Shown: positions 27,372-36,819 of the stretch, one piece after another
Layout of the letters: every line of letters begins with the position of its first letter
Numbering within the stretch: position 1 is the first letter of the stretch
NCBI GenBank assembly: GCA_021821085.1
Contig: JAKACV010000013.1
Location: 1-55,191 of the forward strand
Direction: 5' to 3'
Source of the DNA: Bacillota bacterium
Lineage (GTDB): Bacteria; Bacillota; Bacilli; Alicyclobacillales; SLC66
DNA length: 55,191 nucleotides
Notes under the pieces: model-generated
The model's input: only the letters and a program-made list of their open reading frames with translations
Told to the model about the DNA's origin: nothing
Databases searched by the model: none
Program-made: the position numbers and the translations under genes

Positions 27372-28109
27372 ATGATTTATCTCGCATTAGGCGATTCGAT
27401 CACGTTTGGGTATGATGCATCGGATGAAGCGCATCGTTTTGTCAATATTTTGGCTGGGGAATTAAATCAGGTTATGCGTACAAGTATTCATTTGCATGCA
27501 AAACCGGGGTGGACTTCAAGCCAACTGTTGCGTTCTCTGGAGAAGATCCCTGACTGCATTTTGGAAGAGGCACAACTAATCAGCCTGATGATCGGAGGTA
27601 ACGATCTCATCAAGGTGATGCCTTGGTACCTTGATGATCCTGAGCGTGCGCAGGAACGGTTGCGTAAATCGTTCTACCCTCAAGTACTGGCGATCGTTGA
27701 TAAGGTTAAGCGCAACTCGGATGCGATTCTCATGATTTGTACGGTGTATAATCCATTTCCCAAGTCAGAAATCGCACAGAAGGCGCTGGCTGATCTCAAT
27801 GGATTTTTGCGGGATGTTGCTGCAAAGCGATCGTGTGTGGTCGTTCCCGTAGATGAGTGGTATGGGGGAAGTGAAGAACATTTTGTGAATGGGTATCGAC
27901 GGGGGGAATTACAAGATTTCCGTCTGGTTCGCAACCCCATTCACCCTAATGATGCTGGACATGAACGGATTGCAAAGGCCATTTTAACTAGATATCTAAC
28001 GATTCGTCGTCAGAGACAGGCCGTTCGCAAACGGTCACAGCTCACAACAGCCGCGAAGCCAAAATCGAAAAAACGATTGAAGAGACGCAAAAGTGCTTCT
28101 GGTGTATAA
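27372..28109 (+). CDS. SGNH/GDSL-family hydrolase
   Basis: Serine esterase or lipase fold; substrate unknown. The 245-residue product has block I LALGDSITFGYDA with the nucleophilic serine (S9), block III LMIGGNDL, and block V RNPIHPNDAGHERIA with the Asp-His pair. No signal peptide is visible, so it is probably cytoplasmic. The last 30 residues are strongly basic (KPKSKKRLKRRKSASGV), unusual for this family and possibly for binding to nucleic acid or anionic polymers. It lies 18 bp after mnmH. Confidence 0.88.
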   Translation: MIYLALGDSITFGYDASDEAHRFVNILAGELNQVMRTSIHLHAKPGWTSSQLLRSLEKIPDCILEEAQLISLMIGGNDLIKVMPWYLDDPERAQERLRKSFYPQVLAIVDKVKRNSDAILMICTVYNPFPKSEIAQKALADLNGFLRDVAAKRSCVVVPVDEWYGGSEEHFVNGYRRGELQDFRLVRNPIHPNDAGHERIAKAILTRYLTIRRQRQAVRKRSQLTTAAKPKSKKRLKRRKSASGV

Positions 28110-28313
28110 TGTGTAAAGTAACGCGTGGCTCGTAGAATGAGCAGATATGATAAAAGGCTCAGGATACGGTGCAAGAGACACTGCTGCGCGTCTATTTCTC
28201 ATTTTATGCTCTATATAGGCATCATCAGGTTATGGACAAGCTGAGTGAAGACTAGGACAGGATCTGACACGTACAAATAGGCAGGAATCGATGCCGGTAG
28301 TTGGGTGGACTTT

Positions 28314-29141
28314 ATGAATCAATTCATGGCTCTGCTGTATAAGTTCACGATTTTTGATGTTGTCGACATTTTGATTGTGTCGTATGTCTTTTATCGGGGA
28401 ATCTTACTCATTCGTGGTACGCGAGCAGTCCAACTGCTAAAAGGAATAATCGTGTTGCTTATGGCGACTGGACTAAGTGGACTATTTCATTTGCAGGCGC
28501 TCAATTGGCTGTTAAATCGAGTGCTTGAAATGGGACTATTTGCAATTCCTGTCGTGTTTCAGCCGGAACTGCGGCGTGCTCTCGAACAATTGGGGAGATC
28601 AAACTTATTAAGTCTTAGCAGACGTTGGCAACATGTTCCGGAAAGTCCCGCCCACGTGATTACAGAGATTGTAAATGCTTCGCAGGTATTTGCGAAGAAT
28701 CGTATTGGTGCTTTGGTTGTGCTAGAACGCGAAACAGGGCTCAATGAATACATCGAGACGGGAATTGCGATTGGCGGTGTACTGAGTTCGGAATTGCTAA
28801 TCAATAGCTTTATTCCAAATACGCCATTGCATGATGGCGCAATTATTGTGCGCGGAGATCAAGTTATCGCGGCTTCTTGTTACTTACCACTAAGCGATCA
28901 ATCTGATCTTGCGAAAGAATTAGGCACGCGCCACCGTGCTGCAGTTGGCATCACAGAACAATCTGATGCGCTTGTGGTCGTCGTTTCTGAAGAAACAGGG
29001 CAAATCTCAGTGGCGGAAGCGGGCCTTTTGACGCGAGGATTGGATGAACAGACATTGGCGGACAAATTGGCGATTGGCTTAAACTCACAGCGGCGCAGTG
29101 CAGGTCTGCGGTTTTTTTCGAGGAGAGTAGGTTCCCCATGA
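28314..29141 (+). CDS. cdaA: Diadenylate cyclase CdaA
   Basis: Makes cyclic di-AMP from two ATP. The product is about 275 residues, with three N-terminal membrane segments, FQPELRRALEQLGRSNLL, and the DAC domain with DGA in NTPLHDGAIIVRGDQ and RHR in GTRHRAAVGITEQSDALVVV. The ATG at 28314 has GGGTGG five bases upstream; a GTG at 28305 is an alternative. It overlaps cdaR by 4 bp (ATGA). The sigW-rsiW pair that precedes cdaA in B. subtilis is absent. Confidence 0.95.
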   Translation: MNQFMALLYKFTIFDVVDILIVSYVFYRGILLIRGTRAVQLLKGIIVLLMATGLSGLFHLQALNWLLNRVLEMGLFAIPVVFQPELRRALEQLGRSNLLSLSRRWQHVPESPAHVITEIVNASQVFAKNRIGALVVLERETGLNEYIETGIAIGGVLSSELLINSFIPNTPLHDGAIIVRGDQVIAASCYLPLSDQSDLAKELGTRHRAAVGITEQSDALVVVVSEETGQISVAEAGLLTRGLDEQTLADKLAIGLNSQRRSAGLRFFSRRVGSP

Positions 29142-30367
29142 AGCGAGAACGCGATTTATTACAAAATAATAATTTCGTTCGACTTCTCTCTCTGATCATG
29201 GGCATCGCTTTATGGGTGATTGTGAATTCTGCGCCAGGTGGTCAGTCGAGTGGACTTGCGACGATCTCTCAGACACTTCGGAATTTGCCCGTAACGGTAG
29301 TGGCTCCATCAGATATGGTGGTTGTTTCACAGCAACCGCAAAGGCTTAATTTGAATATCTCAGGGAGTATTATTGACGTTGCAACTGTGCAGGCAGAAGT
29401 GGCGCAAATTCGTGTAGTTGCAAATGCGCTCGCGGTTGGGCCGGGGATTCACCAGGTGCCTGTGATTGTAGAACACGTACCGTCAAACTCAGTGAATTAT
29501 GTGCCGGATATGGGATTTGTAACTGTTGATTTACAGCCAAAGGTCGGACAATCTTTTTCATCAAAACTCACTATTGTGGGACAAGCAGCAGCAGGACTTA
29601 CACGTGGGGAGGCGATTGTTGCGCCGACACATGTGGTTGTGAGTGGTCCTGATACGCTAGTCCATCAAGTTGCAGCCGTTACTGCTAAACTTGACATATC
29701 TGGAGCGCAAAATAATGTGACACGAACTGTGCCTGTGTTCCCAGTATCCGAAGATGGACACATCGTACCTGGGGTGAAGTGTAGTCCATCGACGATTACA
29801 GTCACTGTTCCGATTGAAAATCCTGTGCATGCCGTAAAGCTCGTAGCGACTACGGTGGGGACGCCCGGACAGAATTATGTTGTGTCAGGAATCTCTGTAC
29901 AACCTTCCCAAGTTGACGTTCAAGGAAAAAGTTCAGTCGTTGATGCGCTTACGAGTATTGCGCTTCCGCCTATCCCTGTGGATAAGTTGACTAAGACACA
30001 GACAGTGCGTGTAGCGGTCCCGATTCCATTTGTCGGAGCCCATTTAAGTCGTCCTATGGTGAATGTCACTGTGACGATTTCACCCAAAGCGACAGTCACT
30101 TTGCAGGGGATTCCGATTTCTCTAGTGGGCAAAACGCAAGGGATTGCATACACTTTAAAAGGTTCTACAACAGCAAGTGTAACTGTTTCTGGACCCGCAC
30201 AGCTTGTTTCTACCTTGCAAGCTCAGGATATTCAAGCGTATCTAGATGTGAGCCAAGTTGCGGCAGGAGCTAGCAGAACACTGCCAATCCAGATTTCATT
30301 GCCACTCTATACACAGAATATCTCTGTGCAACCCGTAACGATATCCGTTTCAGCGGTGAAAGGTTGA
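29138..30367 (+). CDS. cdaR: CdaA regulatory protein CdaR (YbbR repeats)
   Basis: CdaR is the membrane-anchored, extracellular partner that modulates CdaA. The 409-residue product has one N-terminal membrane segment (residues about 14-32) and four YbbR-type beta repeats (about 45-135, 140-215, 225-305 and 315-405), seen by recurrent VxVSGP-like strands (THVVVSGPDTLV, TASVTVSGPAQLV). It overlaps cdaA by 4 bp, so the two are made together. Confidence 0.93.
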   Translation: MKRERDLLQNNNFVRLLSLIMGIALWVIVNSAPGGQSSGLATISQTLRNLPVTVVAPSDMVVVSQQPQRLNLNISGSIIDVATVQAEVAQIRVVANALAVGPGIHQVPVIVEHVPSNSVNYVPDMGFVTVDLQPKVGQSFSSKLTIVGQAAAGLTRGEAIVAPTHVVVSGPDTLVHQVAAVTAKLDISGAQNNVTRTVPVFPVSEDGHIVPGVKCSPSTITVTVPIENPVHAVKLVATTVGTPGQNYVVSGISVQPSQVDVQGKSSVVDALTSIALPPIPVDKLTKTQTVRVAVPIPFVGAHLSRPMVNVTVTISPKATVTLQGIPISLVGKTQGIAYTLKGSTTASVTVSGPAQLVSTLQAQDIQAYLDVSQVAAGASRTLPIQISLPLYTQNISVQPVTISVSAVKG

Positions 30368-30469
30368 TCGGGAAATGGTATATGTTGGTTGCTTGCGAGG
30401 ATTGTATTGCTTATGCGACAATATTGAGGTATAGATTTGAACTAGATTGTTAGGTAAGGAGATAGTCGT

Positions 30470-31810
30470 GTGGCGCGTTTGTTTGGAACGGATGGCGTTC
30501 GCGGAGTGGCTAATCGGGATTTAACTCCGGAACTTGCTTTTCAATTAGGGTATGCAGCGGCACGCGTTCTTTGGACTGCGCAAAGTAATCCCTTTTTTGT
30601 GGTGGGAAAAGATACGCGATACTCGGGGGACTTGCTCGAGAACGCTTTGATTTCTGGCGTACTCAGTGCGGGAGTTGACGCAGTCCAACTCGGCGTGTTG
30701 CCAACGCCTGGTGTGGCATATCTAACGCGAGCCATGAAGGCTACGGCGGGTGTGATGATTTCCGCTTCGCACAACCCGATGCAGGATAATGGAATTAAGT
30801 TTTTTGGCGCGGATGGGTTTAAATTACTCGATGCAATTGAAGATCTCATTGAGGCAGAACTTGAGAAGATTGCGGTAGTGGATCGTCCAATCGGAGATGC
30901 TGTTGGGCGCATCAGACATCATCATCAAGGATTAAAGGATTATATGGAATTTCTAAAGGGTACCGTACGACATTCTCTTTCTGGGATAAAGGTAGTTGTC
31001 GATGCCGCCAATGGGGCGGCTTATGCGATGGCAGGCGATATTTTGCGCGATCTTGGCGTAATGGTTAACGTGTTTCATGCAGAACCAGACGGTAAGAATA
31101 TCAACGTGAATTGTGGTTCGATGCATCCTGATACGATTGCACGTCTCGTGCAAGAGACGGGGGCCGATGTGGGACTTGCTTTTGATGGGGATGCAGATCG
31201 CTTGATCGCCATTGATGAAAAAGGTCAGTTTGTTGATGGCGACCGTATTATGCTGATTTGCGCGCTTGATATGGAAAGTCGTGGGGAGCTTGTGAATCAC
31301 ACGGTCGTGACAACGGTCATGAGTAACTATGGTTTTTTGAAGGCCTCTCGTCAACTTGGCTTGCAATTAGTCCGCACGGCGGTGGGGGATCGGTATGTGA
31401 TGGAAGCCATGCGCGAAGGCGGATATGTTTTGGGTGGAGAGCAATCGGGTCATGTGATCTTTTTACAGCACAACACGACCGGGGATGGCATGCTCACTGC
31501 TTTGCAATTGCTCGATGTTCTTGTAGGAACGAAACAACCATTAAGTGAATTATCGGCGGTTATGCGCTCTTATCCACAAGTTCTTGTGAATGTGCGCGTA
31601 CAGGATAAGGTAGCATGGCGTACGAATAGTGCCATTGCTACGGCCATTTCACAAGTGGAAGATCAGCTTGGCGACGACGGGCGGGTATTGGTTCGTGAAT
31701 CAGGTACAGAACCTATTGTGCGTGTGATGGTAGAGGGGCCGCGCGAAGATAGGGTAACTGAGTACGCGGAGTCGATTGTAGCCGTTTTAAAACGAGAATT
31801 AGGTGCGTGA
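30470..31810 (+). CDS. glmM: Phosphoglucosamine mutase
   Basis: Converts glucosamine-6-phosphate to glucosamine-1-phosphate for UDP-GlcNAc. The 446-residue product begins MARLFGTDGVRGVANRDLTP, has the phosphoserine loop ISASHNPMQDNG with S100, the metal loop AFDGDADRLIAID, and the sugar loop GGEQSGHVIF; the C-terminal RESGTEPIVRVMVEG binds phosphate. GTG start behind AAGGAGA. In B. subtilis GlmM forms a complex with CdaA. Confidence 0.96.
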   Translation: MARLFGTDGVRGVANRDLTPELAFQLGYAAARVLWTAQSNPFFVVGKDTRYSGDLLENALISGVLSAGVDAVQLGVLPTPGVAYLTRAMKATAGVMISASHNPMQDNGIKFFGADGFKLLDAIEDLIEAELEKIAVVDRPIGDAVGRIRHHHQGLKDYMEFLKGTVRHSLSGIKVVVDAANGAAYAMAGDILRDLGVMVNVFHAEPDGKNINVNCGSMHPDTIARLVQETGADVGLAFDGDADRLIAIDEKGQFVDGDRIMLICALDMESRGELVNHTVVTTVMSNYGFLKASRQLGLQLVRTAVGDRYVMEAMREGGYVLGGEQSGHVIFLQHNTTGDGMLTALQLLDVLVGTKQPLSELSAVMRSYPQVLVNVRVQDKVAWRTNSAIATAISQVEDQLGDDGRVLVRESGTEPIVRVMVEGPREDRVTEYAESIVAVLKRELGA

Positions 31811-31919
31811 TTCTACAGATAACAATAAAGAGGCGCAAAGGGGGTGATGAGGCGCGGAACGGTAGGAGAGGGATAGGCGTTCTTAGAGTCGCAACACGGG
31901 TTGGAAATGAGATGTGATA

Positions 31920-32085
31920 AGCGCCAGGGCTGTCGAGCGAATGTGGGCGCGGCAGTTGACGCGGTGGAGGTTAGCGAAGGGTTCGGCGGGTGCCTCCCGA
32001 TGTGATCCGCATTGTTATAGTGAGCCACAAAACTGCAGGGCAATCTGCAGGACAAAGGTAAACTAGGATGACCTCTTAAGGACAA
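31920..32085 (+). ncRNA. glmS ribozyme-riboswitch
   Basis: The class starts with the cleavage site A|GCGCC, here A31920 and GCGCC at 31921-31925. Downstream elements match the class as I recall it: CAGTTGACG (about 31953), GAGGTTAGCGAAG, then TTCGGCGGGTGCCTCCCG (31982-31999), and the later hairpins including CTGCAGGGCAATCTGCAG (32034-32051) and GGTAAAC-type bases. The RNA cuts itself when glucosamine-6-phosphate is high and so lowers glmS mRNA. It ends about 100 nt before glmS; the 3' edge is approximate. Confidence 0.93.
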
Positions 32086-32186
32086 GTGAAAATGCCCAAT
32101 CTCCGTTTTGCATATTGTGATCATGCAAGCGAAGTTGTTGATGAAGGCACAAATGAGTGCTAACGTGGATGGGGGTATGGGCATTT

Positions 32187-34016
32187 ATGTGTGGGATTAT
32201 GGGTTATATTGGAGATCGACAAGCACAGAGTGTGCTATTAAGCGGACTGAACAAATTGGAATATCGTGGATATGATTCGGCGGGTGTGGCGATTGCTGGG
32301 GATGCGGAACTGCAAGTGGAAAAGTCAGTCGGCCGACTGGCGGTGCTAGCCGATCACCTGGCCATGTCGCCGATTGTAGGAAAAGTCGGCATCGGGCATA
32401 CGCGTTGGGCGACTCATGGCCGTCCATCGGATGAAAATGCACATCCCCACACAGCGTGTGATCGGGAATTTGCAGTTGTGCACAATGGCATCATCGAGAA
32501 CTATTTACAACTTAAAGAACATCTTTTATCGCGTGGACATCGCTTTACCTCTGAAACTGACACGGAAGTTGTAGCCCATTTACTTGAAGAGTATTTTACG
32601 GGAGACTTATTTTCCACAGTGCTGCGTGTTATTAAGGAAATTCGCGGTGCCTATGCGTTAGCCGTTGTAGCAGAAAAAGAACCGGAGAAAATTGTCGCTG
32701 TGCGGAAGCACTCACCTCTTGTGGTTGGATTTGGTGACGGAGAGCAATTTCTGGCTTCAGATATTCCAGCACTACTTGACTATACGCGTGAGGTACACAT
32801 TTTGGCGGAAGGCGAAATCGCCGTACTGACTAAGGATGGAATCGCATGCTATGATTTAGCGGGTGAACCAATGACTGTTGAACCTTTCTTTGTAACCTGG
32901 GATGCACAAGCTGCAGAAAAGGGTGGATACGCTCATTATATGCTTAAAGAGATTTACGAGCAGCCAAAAGCGGTGCGCGATACGCTCAGTGGCCGTTTGA
33001 CAGAGGAAGGACGGGGTGTCGTCCTTCCTGAACTCGCGTGGACAGTTGAGGAAATCAAGAAGATTGATCGCATTCATATTGTTGCCTGCGGTACGTCTTA
33101 TCATGCGGGGCTTGTGGGGAAAGCGGCGATTGAACAGCTTGCGCGCATTCCTGTTGATGTAGAGGTAGCCTCAGAGTACCGCTATCGCGACCCGATTTTA
33201 TCGGCGGATACATTGATTCTTGTCATCTCGCAGTCGGGTGAAACGGCTGATACGCTTGCTGCGCTGCGCAATGCCAAGGCATGTGGCAATCGTGTATTGG
33301 CAATCACAAATGTAGTGGGCAGTTCTGTGGCGCGTGAGGCAGATGACGTGATGATCACGTGGGCTGGCCCAGAGATTTCTGTTGCGTCGACTAAAGCGTA
33401 TACGACGCAGTTGATCGCGTTGTACTTGCTTGCGATCTATCTCGGGCAATCTTTGCAGGTCATTGATGCCGTGTTTATATCTGAGCTAGTTCATGAGATG
33501 CAAACATTGCCGCAAAAACTTGACGATGTGCTGGAGACCGCACCACAAATTGAAAAAATTGCGCAGGCCTTTTCTACCTGGGATGACGCTTTTTTCCTGG
33601 GGCGCGGGATTGATTACTTTGTGGCACTTGAGGGAGCACTAAAATATAAAGAGATCTCTTATATTCACGCGGAGGCGTATCCCGCAGGAGAACTTAAGCA
33701 CGGAACGCTCGCTCTCATCGTAGAGCAGGTGCCTGTGATTGCACTCGTGACGCAAGATGTCCTGTACGAAAAATCACTCAGTAATATTAAAGAGGTGAAA
33801 GCACGAGATGCATACGTGCTTGGCATTGCATGGGCAGGCGATGATGAGATTGCAAAGTCGGTCGATCGTGTGCTGTATGTTCCTCGGACGATGTCCTTTT
33901 TCGCGCCGGTGATGCTCATTGCTCCACTACAGTTGCTTGCGTACTACGCATCTGTTGCACGCGGCAATGATGTCGATAAGCCGCGCAATCTAGCAAAGAG
34001 TGTCACGGTGGAGTAG
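32187..34016 (+). CDS. glmS: Glutamine--fructose-6-phosphate aminotransferase (isomerizing)
   Basis: Makes glucosamine-6-phosphate, the entry point to UDP-GlcNAc. The 609-residue product begins MCGIMGYIGDRQAQSVLLSG, with the N-terminal cysteine nucleophile after Met removal, then GHTRWATHGRPSDENAHPH. The two SIS domains hold ACGTSYHAGLVGK and ISQSGETADTLAALR, and the end is LAKSVTVE. The ATG at 32187 is chosen because Cys must follow Met; the longer in-frame GTG start at 32157 would bury it. Expression is controlled by the ribozyme upstream. Confidence 0.97.
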   Translation: MCGIMGYIGDRQAQSVLLSGLNKLEYRGYDSAGVAIAGDAELQVEKSVGRLAVLADHLAMSPIVGKVGIGHTRWATHGRPSDENAHPHTACDREFAVVHNGIIENYLQLKEHLLSRGHRFTSETDTEVVAHLLEEYFTGDLFSTVLRVIKEIRGAYALAVVAEKEPEKIVAVRKHSPLVVGFGDGEQFLASDIPALLDYTREVHILAEGEIAVLTKDGIACYDLAGEPMTVEPFFVTWDAQAAEKGGYAHYMLKEIYEQPKAVRDTLSGRLTEEGRGVVLPELAWTVEEIKKIDRIHIVACGTSYHAGLVGKAAIEQLARIPVDVEVASEYRYRDPILSADTLILVISQSGETADTLAALRNAKACGNRVLAITNVVGSSVAREADDVMITWAGPEISVASTKAYTTQLIALYLLAIYLGQSLQVIDAVFISELVHEMQTLPQKLDDVLETAPQIEKIAQAFSTWDDAFFLGRGIDYFVALEGALKYKEISYIHAEAYPAGELKHGTLALIVEQVPVIALVTQDVLYEKSLSNIKEVKARDAYVLGIAWAGDDEIAKSVDRVLYVPRTMSFFAPVMLIAPLQLLAYYASVARGNDVDKPRNLAKSVTVE

Positions 34017-34046
34017 GGTGAAATCTTGTCCCAAGGATGTCAATTC

Positions 34047-34084
34047 AGGTAAAGAGCAGGTATACGCCTGCTCTTTACCTTTTT
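34047..34084 (+). terminator. Intrinsic terminator after glmS
   Basis: AGGTAAAGAGCAGG (34047-34060) pairs perfectly with CCTGCTCTTTACCT (34067-34080) and is followed by five T. It is the second terminator in this window with a group IIC intron 5' end just behind it. Confidence 0.93.
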
Positions 34085-34087
34085 GTG

Positions 34088-34190
34088 GTACGCCCGGCAT
34101 GGGCAGAGTTAGGGTACAAGTGTCAAGTGAAGATTGACGAAGGAGAGTGATGTGAAGCTGGATTTTAATCTGGGGTGATCTCGGCGCTGT
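34088..34190 (+). mobile_element. 5' fragment of a group IIC intron
   Basis: GTACGCCCGGCATGGGC (34088-34104) is identical to the first 17 bases of the intron at 55092, and AGGGTACAAGTGTCAAG that follows resembles AGGGTGCAAGTCCCGAAC there. Similarity fades after about 34125 and no domain V could be seen, so this is a truncated, decayed copy. It begins three bases beyond the glmS terminator T-run. The right edge is set by the marC stop and is not certain. Confidence 0.7.
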
Positions 34191-34192
34191 AG

Positions 34193-34825
34193 TTAGTGTA
34201 CAAGTCCTGGGAAGAGACCGACAAGTCCTTCGACGGCCATTTGTACTGCAATCACGGCGAGCAGAAGTCCCATGAGGCGAGATATTACGTTTAGTTCGGT
34301 CTGACCAAGTCGTTTGCTAATTGCGCCCGCATAATGAAAAATCACATAGGTTCCAGCGAGTACGATGGTGAAACCTATGAAGACGGCAATTGAGTTGAGG
34401 AAGATAGTAGGGCCTGCCGCTAAAGCCATGACAGTCGCAATGGTCCCTGGTCCTGCAATGAGCGGAGTTGCCAGTGGAGTCACGGAAATATCATCTTTAT
34501 CTCCGCTCTCTGCTTCTTCTGCTGAGTTAGGCGTATGAATGTGCGATGGTTTCGCATGGAGTAGATGATAGGCGATTCCAAAGATCAGAATCCCCCCAGC
34601 GACGCGAAAAGCATCCACAGTAATTCCAAAGACACTGAAGATCACTTGACCAAGAACGAGGAACAGCATGAGAATCACAAAGGCAATTATAATCGCCTTG
34701 CGAGCCGTTTTGCGCTGTTCAGAAACACTCTGATCCTGAACGAGACCCATGAAGATCGGCAGATTTCCTAAAGGATTCATGACTGCAAAGACAGACACCA
34801 AAGCGTGAATCGTGTAAATGATCAA
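34193..34825 (-). CDS. MarC-family integral membrane protein
   Basis: MarC-like (UPF0056) proteins have no established function. The 210-residue product has six hydrophobic segments, the family start VSVFAVMNPLGNLPIFM, and TPLATPLIAGPGTIATVMAL in the middle. A loop of polar and acidic residues (NSAEEAESGDKDDIS, about 98-112) separates the two halves. The start is a TTG behind AAGGAAGGTG. It lies 34 bp after the desaturase-like gene and is probably co-transcribed with it. Confidence 0.87.
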   Translation of the reverse strand: MIIYTIHALVSVFAVMNPLGNLPIFMGLVQDQSVSEQRKTARKAIIIAFVILMLFLVLGQVIFSVFGITVDAFRVAGGILIFGIAYHLLHAKPSHIHTPNSAEEAESGDKDDISVTPLATPLIAGPGTIATVMALAAGPTIFLNSIAVFIGFTIVLAGTYVIFHYAGAISKRLGQTELNVISRLMGLLLAVIAVQMAVEGLVGLFPGLVH

Positions 34826-34859
34826 TATAAATTCACCTTCCTTTTCGATCGCGTAGACT

Positions 34860-35771
34860 CTAATAACTGCCTTTACTCGCTAAACGTTCGCTAATGCGTT
34901 TCAATTTTAACGAGTAGTTGAGTAGATCTTGTCGTGCACTTTCTGATTCTGCGCGACTTGGTTTTAGATCTGCAATAGCCCAAGAGTTCATTAGATAACT
35001 AAATACCTGATTAAAATACGCGACAGGACCATAATTGGCGTGTTTCGCGATGACATCCATTCTCTTTTTGAACGAAGGCATGGAAATTCCAGGCATTGAA
35101 AAACTTGTCATTGCCTTATGGATGTAATATACAAAATTATGATCTACCCCCAGGTAGCCTTTCACTGCGTCACGGTAAAAGGCAAAGTGGAGAGTTTCAT
35201 CTTTTGCAATTCTACGCAATAGGCGAGTCAAACGTTGATCGAATGCGTTTGCTGCTTTGGCGACATTGTTGTAAAACACCATCGTGGCTAGCTCCTGAAT
35301 AGTTGTATAAACCATTGTTTCCATGGCAGTGTCGAAATCAGGCGAAAATCCACCTTGCACGACCTCCTTGCGAAGCCGGTGCAGTTCTGTCGGATTAGCA
35401 TTTCGCGTGATAATCAGGTAAGTCTCGAGTAGAGAGGAATGTTGATCTTCCTCAGATACCCACGTGTGAATAAAATCCTGCAATACATGCAGCGAGCCTT
35501 TAAATGTTTCAGCTAAATGGTGATAGAAAAAGGGTAAGTTTACTTCTGTCAATAACGAGGTTTCAACCGCAGTGTAAATGGCATGCGGCAGTGAACGTTG
35601 TTCAATCCGCCAAGGCTCTTCTACAAAGGATCGACCAAGTTCCCAAGGGATAAATTCGTGGTAACTCCAATCGATTGCAGTTGCGCGTTTGCGGTGTTGT
35701 GAATAAAGTTCTGTGAAGTAAGGTTCCAATTGGGGGTCAAACACATTTAGATTGTAATTTTGAAATGGCAT
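34860..35771 (-). CDS. Acyl-ACP desaturase-like diiron protein
   Basis: Ferritin-like diiron protein of the acyl-ACP desaturase (FA_desaturase_2) family, which puts double bonds in fatty acyl chains. The 303-residue product has candidate metal ligands in three helices: E in TEVNLPFF, ExxH in WVSEEDQHSSLL, and ExxH in AKDETLHFAFYR. The start used is the ATG at 35771, with GAGGGG about ten bases upstream; an in-frame start at 35828 has no site. A role in membrane-lipid adjustment fits the family but is not shown by the context. Confidence 0.82.
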   Translation of the reverse strand: MPFQNYNLNVFDPQLEPYFTELYSQHRKRATAIDWSYHEFIPWELGRSFVEEPWRIEQRSLPHAIYTAVETSLLTEVNLPFFYHHLAETFKGSLHVLQDFIHTWVSEEDQHSSLLETYLIITRNANPTELHRLRKEVVQGGFSPDFDTAMETMVYTTIQELATMVFYNNVAKAANAFDQRLTRLLRRIAKDETLHFAFYRDAVKGYLGVDHNFVYYIHKAMTSFSMPGISMPSFKKRMDVIAKHANYGPVAYFNQVFSYLMNSWAIADLKPSRAESESARQDLLNYSLKLKRISERLASKGSY

Positions 35772-36228
35772 TCCTAGTCGTCCCCTCGGATGTCTCGAAT
35801 TTTTCGCGGCATTGCTGAAAGCATACAAAACATCTCTTTGTAGGGCAACCAGTATGTATTTCAGCCAACGTGATTTACGATAGACATACCGGGGTCATTT
35901 GGAGTGGTCGCCTATTTGTATTTCATCCTTCTCAAATTAGCAACGTAAGACTACTTAATCTATTATGTATGATAAAAATAAAAAATGATAGAGTAATTAA
36001 TTAAGGGCATTTTGCGCTGTCCTTATTTTTTCAGAAACGAGACCTTTCAAAGGCCCTTTTTGAGCAAATTTGTGCTACGGGCGGTCACGCATACTGGCCC
36101 CCTGTTCAAACACGGCTGCACCGAACACGCTACGGGCTAAGTATACGTGACCACCCGTAACGTGTTAATTGGTTTCAACTATTCACTTTCATCGCTAGCT
36201 CCGCGTTTGCGCGGAGGAGGAAGTTAAC
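35772..36228. other. 457-bp spacer with AT-rich and repeat segments
   Basis: No gene was found. The stretch holds the 5' region of the desaturase gene (35772-35950), an AT-rich part (35960-36010), a short hairpin with a T-run (AAGGGCA pairing with TGTCCTT, then ATTTTTT, about 36003-36030), the inverted repeat 36076-36159, and a GC-rich hairpin (CTCCGCG and CGCGGAG) just below the msrB stop. Confidence 0.6.
36076..36159. repeat. 20-bp imperfect inverted repeat, possible mobile-element relic
   Basis: TACGGGCGGTCACGCATACT (36076-36095) is repeated inverted at 36140-36159 with two mismatches. The 44-bp centre has a second inverted pair (GTTC and GAAC). It looks like the joined ends of a small non-autonomous element, but no flanking target duplication could be seen. 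Confidence 0.55.
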
Positions 36229-36657
36229 TCATTCAAATAAATAAAGGTATTCGCTGTATCCTTCACGTTCTAAATCTTCCTTTGGTATAAAGCGCAGGGA
36301 GGCAGAATTGATACAGTAGCGAAGCCCCCCTGATTCCACTGTTCCATCATTAAAGACATGTCCTAAATGGGCATCGACGTTCTTGCTTCTCACCTCAACG
36401 CGAAGCATTCCGTGATTGCGGTCTGTTCTTTCTTCAATCGCTGATTGGTCAAGTGGTTTTGAGAAGCTCGGCCAGCCACACCCGGAGTCAAATTGATCGA
36501 GGGAGGAGAAGAGAGGTTCCCCAGACACGATATTGACGTACAGGCCTTCGCGGTGATTATCCCAATATTCGTTGTGAAATGGCGGTTCTGTAGCGTTGTT
36601 TTGTGTGACTTCATATTGCATTGGCGACAATTTCAGTTTAAGTTGCTCTCTGTTCAT
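36229..36657 (-). CDS. msrB: Peptide-methionine (R)-S-oxide reductase
   Basis: Repairs oxidised methionine. The 142-residue product has [20 protein letters not shown], the [12 protein letters not shown] motif, HLGHVFNDG, and the catalytic cysteine in [14 protein letters not shown]. The two CxxC zinc pairs found in many MsrB proteins are absent. It stands alone; no msrA is fused or adjacent. Confidence 0.94.
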   Translation of the reverse strand: MNREQLKLKLSPMQYEVTQNNATEPPFHNEYWDNHREGLYVNIVSGEPLFSSLDQFDSGCGWPSFSKPLDQSAIEERTDRNHGMLRVEVRSKNVDAHLGHVFNDGTVESGGLRYCINSASLRFIPKEDLEREGYSEYLYLFE

Positions 36658-36819
36658 ACGCTCACTCCGTTCTTTTCGTGCTGAAATGCAACAGCCAATT
36701 GTTCGTATGAAAAAAGTTTATACGCAGATTCGTCAATTGTAATTATGCCATAGTAGTATACAGCTATTTACATAATATCACTTCATTTCTCAGATGAGAA
36801 GAAGGCGCACCAAGTTTCC

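Noticed and set aside
31813-32184. Minus-strand 123-codon frame over the glmS leader
   Set aside because: It is antisense to the glmS ribozyme, whose conserved parts explain the sequence.
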